Under the pieces are notes generated by a model. It was given only the letters and a program-made list of their open reading frames with translations, did not search any database and had not been told where the DNA came from. From assembly GCF_023634765.1 (NCBI RefSeq), contig NZ_JAMLFX010000002.1, positions 143,524 to 196,610 on the forward strand: a stretch of DNA of 53,087 nt. Direction: 5' to 3'. Shown here in pieces: positions 25,587-33,252 of this stretch. This stretch comes from Pseudomonas sp. AKS31 (GTDB taxonomy: Bacteria > Pseudomonadota > Gammaproteobacteria > Pseudomonadales > Pseudomonadaceae). The stretch's first letter is position 1; each line of letters begins with the position of its first letter. The translations under genes and the position numbers were made by a program.

Positions 25587-26924
25587 ATGGTTGCCCCACG
25601 TTCACTGTTTTTTGTCTGCCTGTTCGCGACGGCATCGGCCAGCGCGGCTCCGCTGAGCTGCCAGTTGCAGGATCCGGCGCAGAAATACCTCATCGACGTG
25701 CAGGTCGAGCAAGCGCCAACAGACAGTTTCGATCCGGTGGCGGCACAGATCATCCTGCGCGACAAAGCCAGCGGCGAGGTGCTGCAAAAGATTGCCACCG
25801 CAGACGCTGCCGAACTGCTCACGACTGACGGCGCGGAGCAGAGCTTGCATTGCGACAATCAGCGTCTGTTGGTATTCGGCGACTTCAATTTCGACGATCA
25901 GCAGGATCTGGCCGTGCGTAATGGTAATGACGGTGGTTATGCCGCCGCCTCGTACGACGTTTACCTGGCTGATTCGAGCAATCCCGTGCTGATGCCGAAC
26001 AAGGAATTCTCCGCACTGACCCGTGAGCCGAACCTGGGCATGTTTGAGGTCGATACAGCCGGCAAACGCCTGGTCACCCAATCAAAAAGCGGTTGCTGCT
26101 GGCGCCAGCGTGCGGGCTGGCAGGTGCAGGACAACCGGCCGGTGCGCGTGGCGGAAACCACCGAAGTGGCGCAAGCGCCGTCCGAAGCTAATCCATTCAT
26201 GCCCAAAGGCTATACCGAAATCACCCAGCGCGATTTGCGCGGCAGTCAGTGGGTCGAGCAACGGCGTTTCGTAGGACCTGAGGGTGAGGCGCCCGTGATG
26301 TTGCGCGGCAAACTCGACGACAAGATTGCATTCGAGTTGTGGTGGCAAATGCAGGGCGCCGTCTACGTCGGCCAAGTGCGCTACACCGGCGGCAATGGCA
26401 AACCCATTCGCCTGGTGGGCGAACCTTACGACGATGGCGCTGTTGCCCTGCATGAGATCAGTGACGAGGGCGCGATCACGGGCAACTGGTTCATCGCCGG
26501 TGAACCCGATGAGAACGGCTTTCAGGGCGGGACGTGGCACAGCGGTGACCGCTCATATTCCTTTGACGCGCGGCCGACCGCGTTCCATATAGCGCCGCAG
26601 AAACTCGCCGCGGTGGCGGCAGATCAGCGCGAAGGGCGTTACGTCATGGCGACCGATGATCAGCGTTCGGCGTGGCTGATGTTGAAGATCATGCGCGACC
26701 CGCAAGGAAACGAAATAGCTTCCCTGCAAATGGCGGCAACGCAGCCGGACAAACCGGCCACTCAGGTGAGTGACCAATGGCCATTGCTGGCAGGCAATCT
26801 GCTGATCGCGCAGAAAAAAATCACTGAACCGCTTTACCGCGCGCGTCTGCTCGACGGTGCTGTCTGGGTGGAAGCGTATGGCGAGTACGACGCTTTGCGC
26901 GGCACCTATCTGAAACAGCCGTGA
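25587..26924 (+). CDS. Secreted protein with XAC2610-like (FG-GAP-like calcium loop) region
   Basis: This 445-residue protein starts at ATG 25587 after AAGGA and has a signal peptide (FFVCLFATASASA). Residues about 85-125 contain FGDFNFDDQQDLAVRNGNDG, an acidic loop typical of XAC2610-like and integrin-type calcium repeats, and a Cys-Cys-Trp follows at about 165. The C-terminal half is beta-rich with FELWWQMQGAVYVGQVRY and GNWFIAGEPDENGFQGGTW. A periplasmic or surface location is likely. I do not know its function. It is divergent from the VOC gene. Confidence 0.75.
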   Translation: MVAPRSLFFVCLFATASASAAPLSCQLQDPAQKYLIDVQVEQAPTDSFDPVAAQIILRDKASGEVLQKIATADAAELLTTDGAEQSLHCDNQRLLVFGDFNFDDQQDLAVRNGNDGGYAAASYDVYLADSSNPVLMPNKEFSALTREPNLGMFEVDTAGKRLVTQSKSGCCWRQRAGWQVQDNRPVRVAETTEVAQAPSEANPFMPKGYTEITQRDLRGSQWVEQRRFVGPEGEAPVMLRGKLDDKIAFELWWQMQGAVYVGQVRYTGGNGKPIRLVGEPYDDGAVALHEISDEGAITGNWFIAGEPDENGFQGGTWHSGDRSYSFDARPTAFHIAPQKLAAVAADQREGRYVMATDDQRSAWLMLKIMRDPQGNEIASLQMAATQPDKPATQVSDQWPLLAGNLLIAQKKITEPLYRARLLDGAVWVEAYGEYDALRGTYLKQP

Positions 26925-26937
26925 GTCGCGCGCGATC

Positions 26938-27033
26938 TCAGAAGTCCCACCGCGCGGTCAGTGGCAGGCTGCGCGGTTCGCCATAGAATCCGGTGCCGAA
27001 GTTGCCGAAGTTGCCGAAGCTGGTGTAGTGGGG
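26938..27033 (-). pseudogene. 3' remnant of a TonB-dependent receptor
   Basis: Read on the minus strand, this short frame gives a C-terminus ending GEPRSLPLTARWDF before a TGA at 26938. This is the closing beta-strand pattern (aromatic last residue, GEPR turn) of TonB-dependent siderophore receptors. The similarity ends near 27033 and nothing upstream resembles the other roughly 700 residues, so the gene was deleted or replaced. It directly borders the AT-richer lipoprotein segment. Confidence 0.65.
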
Positions 27034-27357
27034 TCCGACTCTGCTGACAATCGGTTATGTGATGCGCCTGCTGTCGCAATACTTCTTCCGCGCTCTGGTC
27101 AGCGCACGATCCTGTAGGAGTGTTCCGACCGAAGATTCGGCAAACACCTGGAAACCTGTGGAAGCTGGCAGTCCAGCCCCACAATGATTGGCCGTGTGTC
27201 CACATTCTGTGGTGACGAAACCCTGCAGGAATGGTGATTCCTGGAAGCTTTGTGCGGCAATGGCAAATTAATGGCAAAAAAGATTGGGAATTTTGGACAC
27301 CGACGATTTCGCGATCTAGCCTTGGAACAATTACATCCAGCCAGGGACGGTTCGCTC
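27034..27357. other. Intergenic segment between the receptor remnant and the phosphoesterase gene
   Basis: About 320 bases without a convincing gene. A degenerate family-A-like element lies around 27153-27190 (TGTGGAAGCTGGCAGTCCAG). Base composition shifts from GC-rich to AT-richer near 27230. The phosphoesterase frame is open from 27250, but its lipoprotein signal starts at 27358. Confidence 0.5.
27153..27190. repeat. Degenerate REP-like unit
   Basis: TGTGGAAGCTGGCAGTCCAG followed by CCCCACAATGATTGG resembles a decayed family-A unit (a single palindrome with several changes) in the gap left of the phosphoesterase gene. Confidence 0.4.
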
Positions 27358-29118
27358 ATGCAAAGCTCCGTAGGATTACGCTCTTGCTTATTAGCCATAC
27401 TGATACTCGGCGGTTGCACGAATCAACTGCCTCAAGAATGGCCTGAGAAATCCGATCCTGTCGTTCAAAACAGACCAACGCAACCCTTGACCCTTCCCAT
27501 CATGCTGTTGGCTGACACCCAATTTCACGAAAGCAGGGGCACCGCCAGTCGATACTGGTCTCTTGCTGGAGACGAATTTGTTCCCGTAACGATTCGCACC
27601 GGTCAACAAGTCATAGGTGCCGGAGACCTTCTGCTCAGGGCTCTACAACAAGGCAGTCAGTACCCTTTGGCGTTGCATCTGGGGGACGGAATGGATGTGT
27701 CTTGCCAGACCGAGTGGGCACTCTTTAACGAGGTGATGCGCCAAGGCAGAGGGCACCCATCGTCGACCTCCTGGTTATTCACACCAGGTAATCACGATGG
27801 CTATCTTGTCGGTAACTTTTATCCCGGTAGAAAAGGCCTGTACAGGGAAGACTATTGGTCCAACGTATGCAACGTAGGCAGAAGCTATACGAAGGGTAAA
27901 CCAAGTCACGATCGGATGCCGAAAGAGTTGGTCGTTAACGAGTATATAAATGCACTGAAGGGAAAGGCCTTTGGAAGTAAAAATCCCCAAAGCGACAGTT
28001 TTTGTCTGGAAAATAACAGGCTTTGCGTTGCCTATCGAATAGCATTCCGACCATGGGAGTCTTACATTGTTCAGTTAGTGAAATTACCAGCAGCCGACGC
28101 CACGCAAAAAAATATTTATGCGGTGTTGCTGGATACATCTGACTACCCTAAGCGCCCTTATATCAATTTTTCCGGTCCGGTAGCAGGCGTGGATGCGGGC
28201 ATTTCGACCGAGCAAATCGACACTGTCATACGGCTTGTATCGAAGTTGCCTGAGTCTTCAAGGTTTTTTCTGGCGGGACATCATGCTTTCAAGGACTGGA
28301 AGTTTGCAGAGTGGGACAAGGCAAAGGCAGACAAGTTTGTCGCCCTCAACTCCAACAAGCATTCACTGGGCTTCATCATCACCGCTCATACCCACGAAGG
28401 AGGCTGGTATGAGCACCAATTGAATCAAACTATTCTCAAGGAGTTGAACACCGGAAGTTTGGCAGACGCACCACTTTATTTCAGGACTCTGGTATTTGAA
28501 CAGGGTGAAAACGGTGCGATCGATGTCGTGTCGGATCGTTTTTTACTGGAAAGAAAACCACTTCCCTACTGTGCTGAGTACCACACGCCGGCGGACGGCA
28601 GTGGTTATTCCGTTAATGATCAACAGTCAGAAAACGAAAGGCTTTCCTCCGCACCTGCACTGCTCCGGCGTACCGGGGCGATGTTTCGGGCAGTTGGTCA
28701 TTTTTTTGCCTTTTGGAAAGCCAAGCATGCCGAGTTAAAACCGCAACTCCTGGCTTATGCCGACGTGGTTGAAGCAACTATTCCCGAACAGACATCTTTC
28801 ACCTATTACCCTTTCAGCTCTTCCTACGCCCTGACTATTTCAGGGGGGGGAATTCTAGCCGCTCATCTTCGTAGCCTTGCTAACTGCAATCATCCGGAAC
28901 AATGCTCTGTCCAACAAAAAGGTAACTTGCTTTACGGTCTGGAGAAATATTTCTGGTTTTCGGATACTCCGGTCGCAGAGAAGAATGCCGCGCATGCTAG
29001 GAGATATTGTGCGGCATTAGTGAGTGCGCAAGAGGCAGGGAAAGGATCCGCCGTTGTTGCTGAAGTCATAAAGGACACTGTTACAAACAGAAGGTCGTTA
29101 TCCTCATTTGAGCGTTGA
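27358..29118 (+). CDS. Lipoprotein with calcineurin-like metallophosphoesterase domain
   Basis: From ATG 27358 the product is 586 residues with a lipoprotein signal and lipobox LGGC (Cys20, followed by Thr, so outer-membrane sorting is likely). Metallophosphoesterase motifs appear in order: LADTQFH (Asp53, with Gln55 in the D-x-Q variant), LGDG (Asp110), GNHD (Asn145/His146), AGHH (His308) and AHTHEGG (His344/His346). The set is complete, so a two-metal phosphohydrolase is expected; the substrate is unknown. The region after about residue 400 matches nothing I recognise. Codon use is AT-richer than neighbours, pointing to transfer. A run of eight G at 28843-28850 (codons 496-498) could slip. 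A lipoprotein gene follows after 45 bases. Confidence 0.82.
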   Translation: MQSSVGLRSCLLAILILGGCTNQLPQEWPEKSDPVVQNRPTQPLTLPIMLLADTQFHESRGTASRYWSLAGDEFVPVTIRTGQQVIGAGDLLLRALQQGSQYPLALHLGDGMDVSCQTEWALFNEVMRQGRGHPSSTSWLFTPGNHDGYLVGNFYPGRKGLYREDYWSNVCNVGRSYTKGKPSHDRMPKELVVNEYINALKGKAFGSKNPQSDSFCLENNRLCVAYRIAFRPWESYIVQLVKLPAADATQKNIYAVLLDTSDYPKRPYINFSGPVAGVDAGISTEQIDTVIRLVSKLPESSRFFLAGHHAFKDWKFAEWDKAKADKFVALNSNKHSLGFIITAHTHEGGWYEHQLNQTILKELNTGSLADAPLYFRTLVFEQGENGAIDVVSDRFLLERKPLPYCAEYHTPADGSGYSVNDQQSENERLSSAPALLRRTGAMFRAVGHFFAFWKAKHAELKPQLLAYADVVEATIPEQTSFTYYPFSSSYALTISGGGILAAHLRSLANCNHPEQCSVQQKGNLLYGLEKYFWFSDTPVAEKNAAHARRYCAALVSAQEAGKGSAVVAEVIKDTVTNRRSLSSFER

Positions 29119-29163
29119 AGCTGGCTGTACGCGTCACCTAACCTACTGTCGAGGTATACAAGA

Positions 29164-29979
29164 ATGAAAGTGCTACTGCTGCCGATGGTTTACGCGCTCT
29201 TGGTGTCAGGGTGCAGCTGGTTCAACGACGTAAAGCAGTACGATGGATATGCTGTAAAGTCTGTAGATAAAGATGTCTTGAATAATTATGTGGATATCAA
29301 AGGGTTGTTGGTTACCACCGAATTGATCCCTGAGCAGTGCTTTGTCAGCCCGCTTGATAGTTCTTGGACAGATACATGCGGTGCTGCGAGAAATAGCGGC
29401 ATTTCCGCGTTGATGCTGGCGTCCGAGACGCTTTGTGTCGAGCATCGAAAAACGATATACGGCAACGATGCAGCCTTCAATATCACGGCGGGGACGTTCA
29501 CAAATTTATTTGCCGGTGCTTCCACCGTGGCAACCGCTCAGACCGGAAAAACCATTCTGTCTGCCCTGGCGCTGCTGTCCAATGCCGAGCGATCCCTGGT
29601 TAACGAAACGATATACAAGCAGATGTTGATAACTAGCGTAGACAAAAAAATAGTAGAACTTCGAGAGGGAAAAGCTGAGGAGATTTATACCAGTCTGGAG
29701 TCGAAGGATGCCAATGCCTATTCTGTCAATCGTGCACTGTTGGATTTCTACCGGTTTCATGACTCCTGCTCGTTCATGGACGGGCTTAGAGTCGCATTGG
29801 CGGAAGGCACAAATGAAAGTACATCGCATAAACTGGATCGTTTAAAAAATAATCTTGTCTTGTTGGCAAGAGAAGTTGAAGTTCAATGTAAAGGGGGCGC
29901 TGATACTGTTGTATGCAAAGAAACCGAGGATCGATTCAAAGCTTTATCTGGAAACGTAAAAACGATGGAAGCACAGTGA
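29164..29979 (+). CDS. Lipoprotein of unknown function, partner of the phosphoesterase lipoprotein
   Basis: This 271-residue protein has a signal with lipobox VSGC (Cys17, then Ser), so it should be outer-membrane anchored. The rest is mixed, with a Gly/Ala/Thr-rich stretch around 110-130 (NITAGTFTNLFAGASTVATA) and a helical, charged C-terminal half with several cysteines. I recognise no domain. GAGG lies about ten bases before the ATG. It is 45 bases downstream of the phosphoesterase gene and shares its AT-rich character, so the two probably form a transferred two-gene operon. Confidence 0.7.
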   Translation: MKVLLLPMVYALLVSGCSWFNDVKQYDGYAVKSVDKDVLNNYVDIKGLLVTTELIPEQCFVSPLDSSWTDTCGAARNSGISALMLASETLCVEHRKTIYGNDAAFNITAGTFTNLFAGASTVATAQTGKTILSALALLSNAERSLVNETIYKQMLITSVDKKIVELREGKAEEIYTSLESKDANAYSVNRALLDFYRFHDSCSFMDGLRVALAEGTNESTSHKLDRLKNNLVLLAREVEVQCKGGADTVVCKETEDRFKALSGNVKTMEAQ

Positions 29980-30216
29980 TCAGACACAAAGAACTTTCTT
30001 TTGCCTTGATTTCATTGAAATTGATGATAAATAGGCACATTGATCCTGTCTCCGACAGGTGTGCGGAAATGTCCGTTTCGAAGAGAGGGGCCTTATTGAG
30101 TGGGGATCTGTCACTGTCCCGTTGCCGTGAACACCACGGAGCACCATTGATATATCGGCGATATCCCCGGAGGCGGCACCGAAGCGTTGTGGTGGGCGAG
30201 CACAATCATATTCCTC
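29980..30216. other. Intergenic segment after the lipoprotein pair
   Basis: This stretch contains no recognisable gene. Composition returns from AT-richer to GC-rich near 30050-30150. Short open frames here have no protein-family features. It probably holds the right edge of the transferred segment. Confidence 0.4.
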
Positions 30217-30310
30217 ACTGGGAGCGAGACTGAACTGGTCAAAAGCGGTGAGTCAGTCTGCCGATATTGACTGACAGCTTGCTTTCGCGAGCAGGCTCAC
30301 TCCTGCAAGG
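30217..30310. repeat. Degenerate family-B REP pair
   Basis: ACTGGGAGCGAGACTGA at about 30216-30232 and CTTTCGCGAGCAGGCTCACT at about 30282-30301 are altered arms of the family-B pair, with the usual spacing. Confidence 0.65.
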
Positions 30311-30328
30311 TGCATGTTATGCCCGCAG

Positions 30329-30997
30329 TTAGCGGCGCTCAGCCACCATCAGCAGAGACTGCGGCACCGGGCTTTGTGGGTGTTGTGGCTCTTGCAAAAT
30401 CGTCAGCTGAAACCCGGCCATGTCCAGCGCATTCAGCCAGCTCGACAGCGTTCGAAAATACCAGGGCATCGGTTGCCATTGACCTGTGAAACCGGCGAAA
30501 TTTTCCTCCCGCCAACCATCCTGATAATCGCCCCCCGCCACGGTCCAGGGGTGCAGTGTCTGGATCACCAATGCACCGCCCGGATTGAGCATGGCGTTCA
30601 TCGCGGCAAGCAGCGGGATGATGTCCTGATGCAGCAATGAGAAATTGGCGCAGATCACATCGTAGTCGCAGCCAATGTCGACCAGTGCTTCGACCAGTGC
30701 TGCATAGCTCGCGACATGCACCTGCGCCGTCCCCGCCAGACGCGCCGCTTCGACCAGCCGCGGATCGCCATCCACACCGACAGCTTCAATCCCCCGATCT
30801 GCCAGCGCCCGCAACAACCAGCCTTCGCCGCAGCCAAGATCCAGCACACGTTGCGGCTGACGGCCCATGATCGCCCACAGAATGGCCTGATCGGTGACCT
30901 GCTGGCGGCTTTCGATGGCGCCGCTGCGGATCACTTCGATCCAGGCATCAGCGTTGTGATGCCAGCTCTGTAACAGGGTGGATTCGGGGGAGGGCAT
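30329..30997 (-). CDS. Class I SAM-dependent methyltransferase
   Basis: This 222-residue cytoplasmic protein has the SAM-binding motif VLDLGCGEGWLLRAL, the acidic ribose-binding loop VGVDGDPRLVEAAR, DYDVICANFSLLH and the post-motif LNPGGALVIQTLHPW. The fold is that of small-molecule class I methyltransferases; the substrate is unknown. It stands alone, divergent from the GFA gene and followed by a REP pair. Confidence 0.9.
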   Translation of the reverse strand: MPSPESTLLQSWHHNADAWIEVIRSGAIESRQQVTDQAILWAIMGRQPQRVLDLGCGEGWLLRALADRGIEAVGVDGDPRLVEAARLAGTAQVHVASYAALVEALVDIGCDYDVICANFSLLHQDIIPLLAAMNAMLNPGGALVIQTLHPWTVAGGDYQDGWREENFAGFTGQWQPMPWYFRTLSSWLNALDMAGFQLTILQEPQHPQSPVPQSLLMVAERR

Positions 30998-31089
30998 GTC
31001 GGTGTCCGCCGTATTGAAAAACCATAGTATGGACGCCGTGGCATGCTGTCGCTGGATTCAGAATCGCGGTAGCGGAGGGGGCCACCAAA

Positions 31090-31120
31090 TCCCTCTACCT
31101 CCCGGAGAGAGTTAGGGTGA
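31090..31120. repeat. Single family-D repeat unit
   Basis: CCCTCTACCTCCCGGAGAGAGTTAGGGTGAGGG-type sequence, one imperfect palindromic unit, about 50 bases before the GFA gene start. Confidence 0.65.
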
Positions 31121-31173
31121 GGGCTGCCGATCTGGAGGATCTATAGTTTCAAGCCCTGAAGAGGAGGTACTAC

Positions 31174-31566
31174 ATGAATCGATTGACTGGCGGTTGCCTG
31201 TGCGGCGATGTCCGTTTCAAAGTGACCGGTCAACCCTACCGCGTCGGCATTTGTCACTGCCTCGACTGTCGCAAACGCCACGGTGCGCTGTTCGGCACGT
31301 CGGCAATATTCCCCGAGGAGGCGTTGAATGTTACTGGAGAAACCCGTGATTACAACGGGCGCTTTTTCTGCCCGCGCTGCGGCTCGCCGGTGTTCACACG
31401 TTCGGCAGATGAAGTCGAAGTCAATGTCGGTTCGCTGGATGAACCGAACCTGTTCAAACCCACTTATGAACTCTGGACCATTCGCCGCGAGTCGTGGCTA
31501 CCGGCGCTGCCATTGGCTCACCACTACGAGCGTGATCGTGAAAACACTGGCCGAACCGAAGATTAA
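31174..31566 (+). CDS. GFA-family (CENP-V/GFA domain) zinc protein
   Basis: This 130-residue protein shows the zinc ligands of the GFA family: GGCLCGDVRF, GICHCLDCRKRHGALFG and FFCPRCGSPVF. The name-giving member binds glutathione and formaldehyde, but most members have unknown roles. A strong Shine-Dalgarno GAGGAGGT precedes the ATG. It is a single gene convergent with the chloroperoxidase-type hydrolase. Confidence 0.92.
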   Translation: MNRLTGGCLCGDVRFKVTGQPYRVGICHCLDCRKRHGALFGTSAIFPEEALNVTGETRDYNGRFFCPRCGSPVFTRSADEVEVNVGSLDEPNLFKPTYELWTIRRESWLPALPLAHHYERDRENTGRTED

Positions 31567-31587
31567 TTGCAGCCCACAATCTGCCTG

Positions 31588-31673
31588 TGTAGGAGCTGCG
31601 GAACGCTGCGATCTTTTGACGTTGATTTTCAAGGCGCAAAATCAAAGGATCGCAGCGTTCCGCAGCTTCTACA
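31588..31673. repeat. Family-C REP pair between convergent genes
   Basis: Inverted arms GTAGGAGCTGCGGAACGCTG and complement, a variant of family C in which the inner arms changed together (GGAACG/CGTTCC), preserving the stem. It sits between two convergent stop codons. Confidence 0.85.
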
Positions 31674-31677
31674 TTGT

Positions 31678-32508
31678 TCAGCCGCGAATAAAGGCTAACA
31701 GATCCGCGTTGATCGTCTCCGCCTCCGTCGTCGGCATCCCGTGCGGAAACCCCGGATACGACTTCAGCGAGCCATTGGGCAGCAACTTCGCCGACAACGG
31801 CCCAGAGTTCGCATACGGCACAATCTGGTCATCCTCGCCATGCATCACCAGCACCGGCACGGTGACCTTCTTCAGGTCTTCAGTGAAATCCGTCTGCGAA
31901 AACGCGACGATCCCGTCGTAATGCGCCTTCGCGCCACCGATCATGCCCTGACGCCACCAGTTGGCAATGATCCCCTCCGAAGGTGTGGCCCCCGGCCGGT
32001 TGTAGCCATAAAACGGCCCTGTCGGGATATCGCGATAGAACTGAGCCCGGTTCGCCGCCAGTTGCGCCTGAAAATCATCGAACACCGACTTCGGCAGACC
32101 ACCCGGATTGCTCTCGGTCTGCACCATCAACGGTGGCACGGCACTGATCAACACACCTTTGGCGACGTTGGCCTGACCATGCCGGGCGATGTAATGAATC
32201 ACCTCACCGCCACCGGTCGAGTGGCCGACATGCACCACGTTCTTCAGGCCCAGATGATTAACCACTGCCAGCGTATCGTCGGCGTAATGATCCATATCGT
32301 GGCCATCCCAGACCTGACTCGAACGCCCATGCCCACGCCGATCATGGGCAACCACCCGAAAGCCCTTGCCGAGAAAGAACAGCATCTGCGCATCCCAATC
32401 GTCCGAACTGAGCGGCCAGCCGTGGTGGAAGTGAATCACCGGCGCGTCTTTCGGGCCCCAGTCCTTGTAGAAGATTTCGACGCCGTCTTTGCTGGTGACA
32501 AATCCCAT
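31678..32508 (-). CDS. Alpha/beta hydrolase of the non-heme chloroperoxidase/arylesterase type
   Basis: This 276-residue protein matches the bacterial cofactor-free haloperoxidase/esterase group. HFHHGWPLSSDDWDAQ forms the oxyanion region, GHSTGGGEV holds the nucleophile Ser, VMHGEDDQIVPY the acid Asp, and FPHGMPTTEAE the catalytic His. Such enzymes hydrolyse esters and, with peroxide and a carboxylate, form peracids that halogenate. It lacks a signal peptide, so it is cytoplasmic. It is divergent from the iorAB operon across 266 bases. Confidence 0.92.
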   Translation of the reverse strand: MGFVTSKDGVEIFYKDWGPKDAPVIHFHHGWPLSSDDWDAQMLFFLGKGFRVVAHDRRGHGRSSQVWDGHDMDHYADDTLAVVNHLGLKNVVHVGHSTGGGEVIHYIARHGQANVAKGVLISAVPPLMVQTESNPGGLPKSVFDDFQAQLAANRAQFYRDIPTGPFYGYNRPGATPSEGIIANWWRQGMIGGAKAHYDGIVAFSQTDFTEDLKKVTVPVLVMHGEDDQIVPYANSGPLSAKLLPNGSLKSYPGFPHGMPTTEAETINADLLAFIRG

Positions 32509-32774
32509 GTTCGCTACTCCAGAACAATGTGATGGGTAACCCGCGCAGTCAGCGCGGACCGGTTTGATTCATGGCGAGTTTTCCACTGCGATGGCTCGGT
32601 GAGAGCCGTTATCAACTGTAGGATTAAAGTCGACATCTGCATGACCGGTGGTCGCAACGTCTGGCTTGAAGCGCAAATTAGGCTTTGCTGAAAGGGATAA
32701 GCCGAGGCGCGCACAGGCTTTGCTGGCCACAGCGGCGCCCCTTCAGAACACCGTGAGTCTGAGGAAGTCCCCCG
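32509..32774. promoter_or_regulatory. Divergent intergenic region before iorA
   Basis: This 266-base gap must hold promoters for the chloroperoxidase-type gene (leftward) and the iorAB-cytochrome operon (rightward). GAGGAA at 32760-32765 is the iorA ribosome site. I see no clear palindrome or REP unit. Confidence 0.35.
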
Positions 32775-33230
32775 ATGCTGACCTTGAATATCAATGGCAA
32801 GGATCAAGAGCTTGATGTCCCCGCGGACATGCCGTTGCTCTGGGTTCTGCGCGATGTCGCGCACCTGACCGGTACCAAATTCGGCTGCGGCATGGCCCAG
32901 TGCGGGGCCTGCACCGTACACGTTGACGGGGCGCCGTTGCGCGCCTGCATCACGCCCGCGACCGCCGTGGCCCATGGGCAGAAAATCCTCACCATCGAAG
33001 GCCTGTCCACCGACGGCTCGCACCCGGTGCAACAAGCCTGGGCCGAACTCGACGTGGTGCAGTGCGGTTACTGCCAGTCGGGGCAGATCATGTCTGCGGC
33101 GGCGCTCCTGGCGAAAATCCCCAAACCCACCGACAGCGATATCGATCAGGCGCTCTCCGGCAACATCTGCCGTTGCGGCACCTATCCACGGATCCGCGCC
33201 GCTGTGAAGCGTGCGTCGGAAATCGGCTGA
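32775..33230 (+). CDS. iorA: Isoquinoline 1-oxidoreductase-type small subunit, 2x[2Fe-2S]
   Basis: This 151-residue iron-sulfur subunit has the plant-type [2Fe-2S] ligands [16 protein letters not shown] with a later Cys (RACITP), and the second cluster [11 protein letters not shown] and [11 protein letters not shown]. It passes electrons from the molybdenum centre of the large subunit. Together with the next two genes it forms an IorAB-type aldehyde or N-heterocycle dehydrogenase. The small subunit has no export signal; if the complex is exported, it would travel with the Tat-signal-bearing large subunit. Confidence 0.94.
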   Translation: MLTLNINGKDQELDVPADMPLLWVLRDVAHLTGTKFGCGMAQCGACTVHVDGAPLRACITPATAVAHGQKILTIEGLSTDGSHPVQQAWAELDVVQCGYCQSGQIMSAAALLAKIPKPTDSDIDQALSGNICRCGTYPRIRAAVKRASEIG

Positions 33231-33252
33231 TGGCTTTTGTGGGAGGTAGACG

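Noticed and set aside
27034..27118. Possible fragment of another broken gene next to the TonB receptor remnant
   Set aside because: A short frame on the plus strand (starting LLTIGYVMRLLSQYFFRALV) looks faintly membrane-like, but it is too short and too weak to assign.
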